Below are positions 48,070 to 48,904 of a DNA stretch of 48,904 bases, in pieces. The translations under genes were made by a program, and so were the position numbers. How positions within the stretch are numbered: position 1 is the stretch's first letter; each line of letters starts with the position of its first letter. Source of the stretch: Chloroflexota bacterium (lineage in GTDB: Bacteria; Chloroflexota; Dehalococcoidia; DSGV01); the NCBI GenBank assembly GCA_021787985.1, contig JAJYLG010000014.1, forward strand, positions 1 through 48,904. The letters run 5' to 3'. Below the pieces are notes generated by a model. The model did not search any database. It was not told where the DNA came from and was given only the letters and a program-made list of their open reading frames with translations.

Positions 48070-48533
48070 CACGTCTCCTCCTGCATGTAGGTCTGGTTGC
48101 CGCCGAGCCGGCACATGGGCAAGTAGCCGGTCACCGCGCTCGCAAGCTTCTGAGGAACGCGAACGATGCGGCCCGCGCCTGTGTCCACGAAGGCGAACGT
48201 CTTGTCGCACACCGCCGCCAGGCGGCCGTCCTCGGCGGTGCGCGCCGTGTAGCGCACCGTGAACCTCACCCGCGTCATCTCCACAACCGCGACCTCCACG
48301 TGCAGCACGTCGTCCAAGCGAACGGGCGCGTGGTAGGTGATCGCCATGCGGGTGGCCACCGAGGCGACGCCGCCGGCAAGCATGTCGGCGTGGGTGTACC
48401 CCACGGCGCGGAACGCCTCCATGTGGGCGTCCTCGCACAGGTCGGCCCAGCGACCGTGATAGACGACGCCGAGGGCGTCGGTGTGCTGCAGCCGGACGCG
48501 CACAGGCACGACATGCGGAGGGAGCGCGGCCAT
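48069..48533 (-). CDS. Acyl-CoA thioesterase, YbgC/4HBT hot-dog fold
   Basis: A hot-dog-fold protein of 154 residues. LQHTDALGVVYHGRW near the N-terminus is the 4HBT active-site motif (Asp with VVYH). The rest (YHAPVRLDDVLHVEVAVVEMTRVRFTV split over two strands, and DKTFAFVD) fits YbgC/FadM-like thioesterases that hydrolyse acyl-CoAs. ATG 48533 is chosen because upstream codons overlap the zinc-ribbon gene in another frame; its ribosome-binding site is weak. It lies 13 bp after the zinc-ribbon gene and overlaps the DUF2795 gene by 1-4 bp. Confidence 0.88.
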   Translation of the reverse strand: MAALPPHVVPVRVRLQHTDALGVVYHGRWADLCEDAHMEAFRAVGYTHADMLAGGVASVATRMAITYHAPVRLDDVLHVEVAVVEMTRVRFTVRYTARTAEDGRLAAVCDKTFAFVDTGAGRIVRVPQKLASAVTGYLPMCRLGGNQTYMQEET

Positions 48534-48546
48534 CGACGGGGAGGTC

Positions 48547-48876
48547 TCAGCGGGCGACGGCGCGGATACGGGCGTAACAGCTATCGCAAAGGACGGGGCG
48601 GTTGCCGATCGGTTCGAAAGGCAGCGCAGCCTCGCCGCCGCAGCCGGCGCAAACGCCGACGTATACGGTCGGCGCGGCGCTCCGCCGCGGCTGGGCCTGG
48701 CGCTCGGCGACCGGCTCATCCCCGGCGCGCTTGCTCCGGCGGGCCTGCCGGCAGGCGGAGCAGCGCTTCGGCTGGTTCTGGTACCCCTGAGACGCGTAGA
48801 ACTCCTGGTCGCGGGCGCTGAAGGTGAAGGCGTTGCTGCATTCTTGACAGGTCAAGGTGAGGTCTTCGTACGCCAA
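48547..48876 (-). CDS. Double zinc-ribbon protein (zf-trcl type)
   Basis: A 109-residue protein with two Cys4 knuckle pairs. The first is YEDLTLTCQECSNAFTFSARDQ with CSACRQARR, the treble-clef pattern of the zf-trcl family. The second is CAGCGGEAALPFEP with LCDSCYAR, as in CxxC-CxxC 'CDSC' ribbons. Such proteins are thought to bind nucleic acid or another protein, but their role is unknown. TTG 48876 is chosen because AGG lies 7 nt upstream and MAYEDLTLTC matches the family start; TTG 48882 is the alternative. It is first in a three-gene series. Confidence 0.78.
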   Translation of the reverse strand: MAYEDLTLTCQECSNAFTFSARDQEFYASQGYQNQPKRCSACRQARRSKRAGDEPVAERQAQPRRSAAPTVYVGVCAGCGGEAALPFEPIGNRPVLCDSCYARIRAVAR

Positions 48877-48904
48877 GCACAACCCTCCCGATGGAAATCT
48901 GGCC

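Overview
The window is high-G+C bacterial chromosome (roughly two thirds G+C by eye) with tightly packed housekeeping operons. The following together point to a Chloroflexota-like organism (Thermomicrobia/Limnocylindria/Dehalococcoidia-type), although no 16S gene is present: start codons often GTG, genes that appear leaderless (a TANNNT hexamer exactly 6 nt before the start codon), F420-type LLM oxidoreductases, a bacterial NurA-HerA pair, a NuoG-like protein with an unusually Cys-rich N-terminus, and a two-subunit pyruvate:ferredoxin oxidoreductase. That assignment is an inference.

Layout. 1-474: 3' part of an IS256-type transposase cut by the window edge. 513-5574: small hypothetical-DinB-dihydropteroate synthase operon (+) converging on an EVE protein / homocysteine methyltransferase-MTHFR fusion / response regulator series (-), then ErpA (-). 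5743-6182: tRNA-Trp, tRNA-Leu and tRNA-Gly with strong hairpins. 6242-9834: peptide-type ABC transporter (two permeases and binding protein, no ATPase). 9890-12934: aspS and hemW, divergent. 12935-15329: an accessory patch with a frameshifted lipoprotein, REP-like hairpins and a DUF3800 gene. 15348-16364: histone-deacetylase-like enzyme.

16444-21888: selB-nurA-HAS-barrel-herA, four genes joined by 4-bp start/stop overlaps. This is the most system-like locus in the window: a DNA end-resection motor/nuclease with an extra small partner, coupled to the selenocysteine elongation factor. 21953-27248: def, a palindromic MITE-like element, cca, a broken LOG copy, an inserted coiled-coil/TM gene, a second intact LOG gene and a beta-CASP RNA hydrolase. 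The insertion is bracketed by ~240-bp direct repeats. 27333-30158: yajC-secDF. 30253-31941: ilvD (-).

32142-38660 is a surface/envelope region: a Tat-type lipoprotein with an N,N-dimethylformamidase-like fold, a secreted BNR-repeat propeller, and an SGNH plus MBOAT O-acylation pair. A 48-bp repeat shows that this region was rearranged. 38867-45824 is an energy module: NuoI-like ferredoxin, NuoG/formate-dehydrogenase-like iron-sulfur protein without a Cys/Sec metal ligand, and PFOR split into an alpha-gamma chain and a delta-beta chain. Pyruvate-derived electrons may pass through the Nuo-like wires (inference). 45896-48876 holds two convergent LLM flavin oxidoreductases and an overlapping trio of zinc ribbon, thioesterase and DUF2795 protein.
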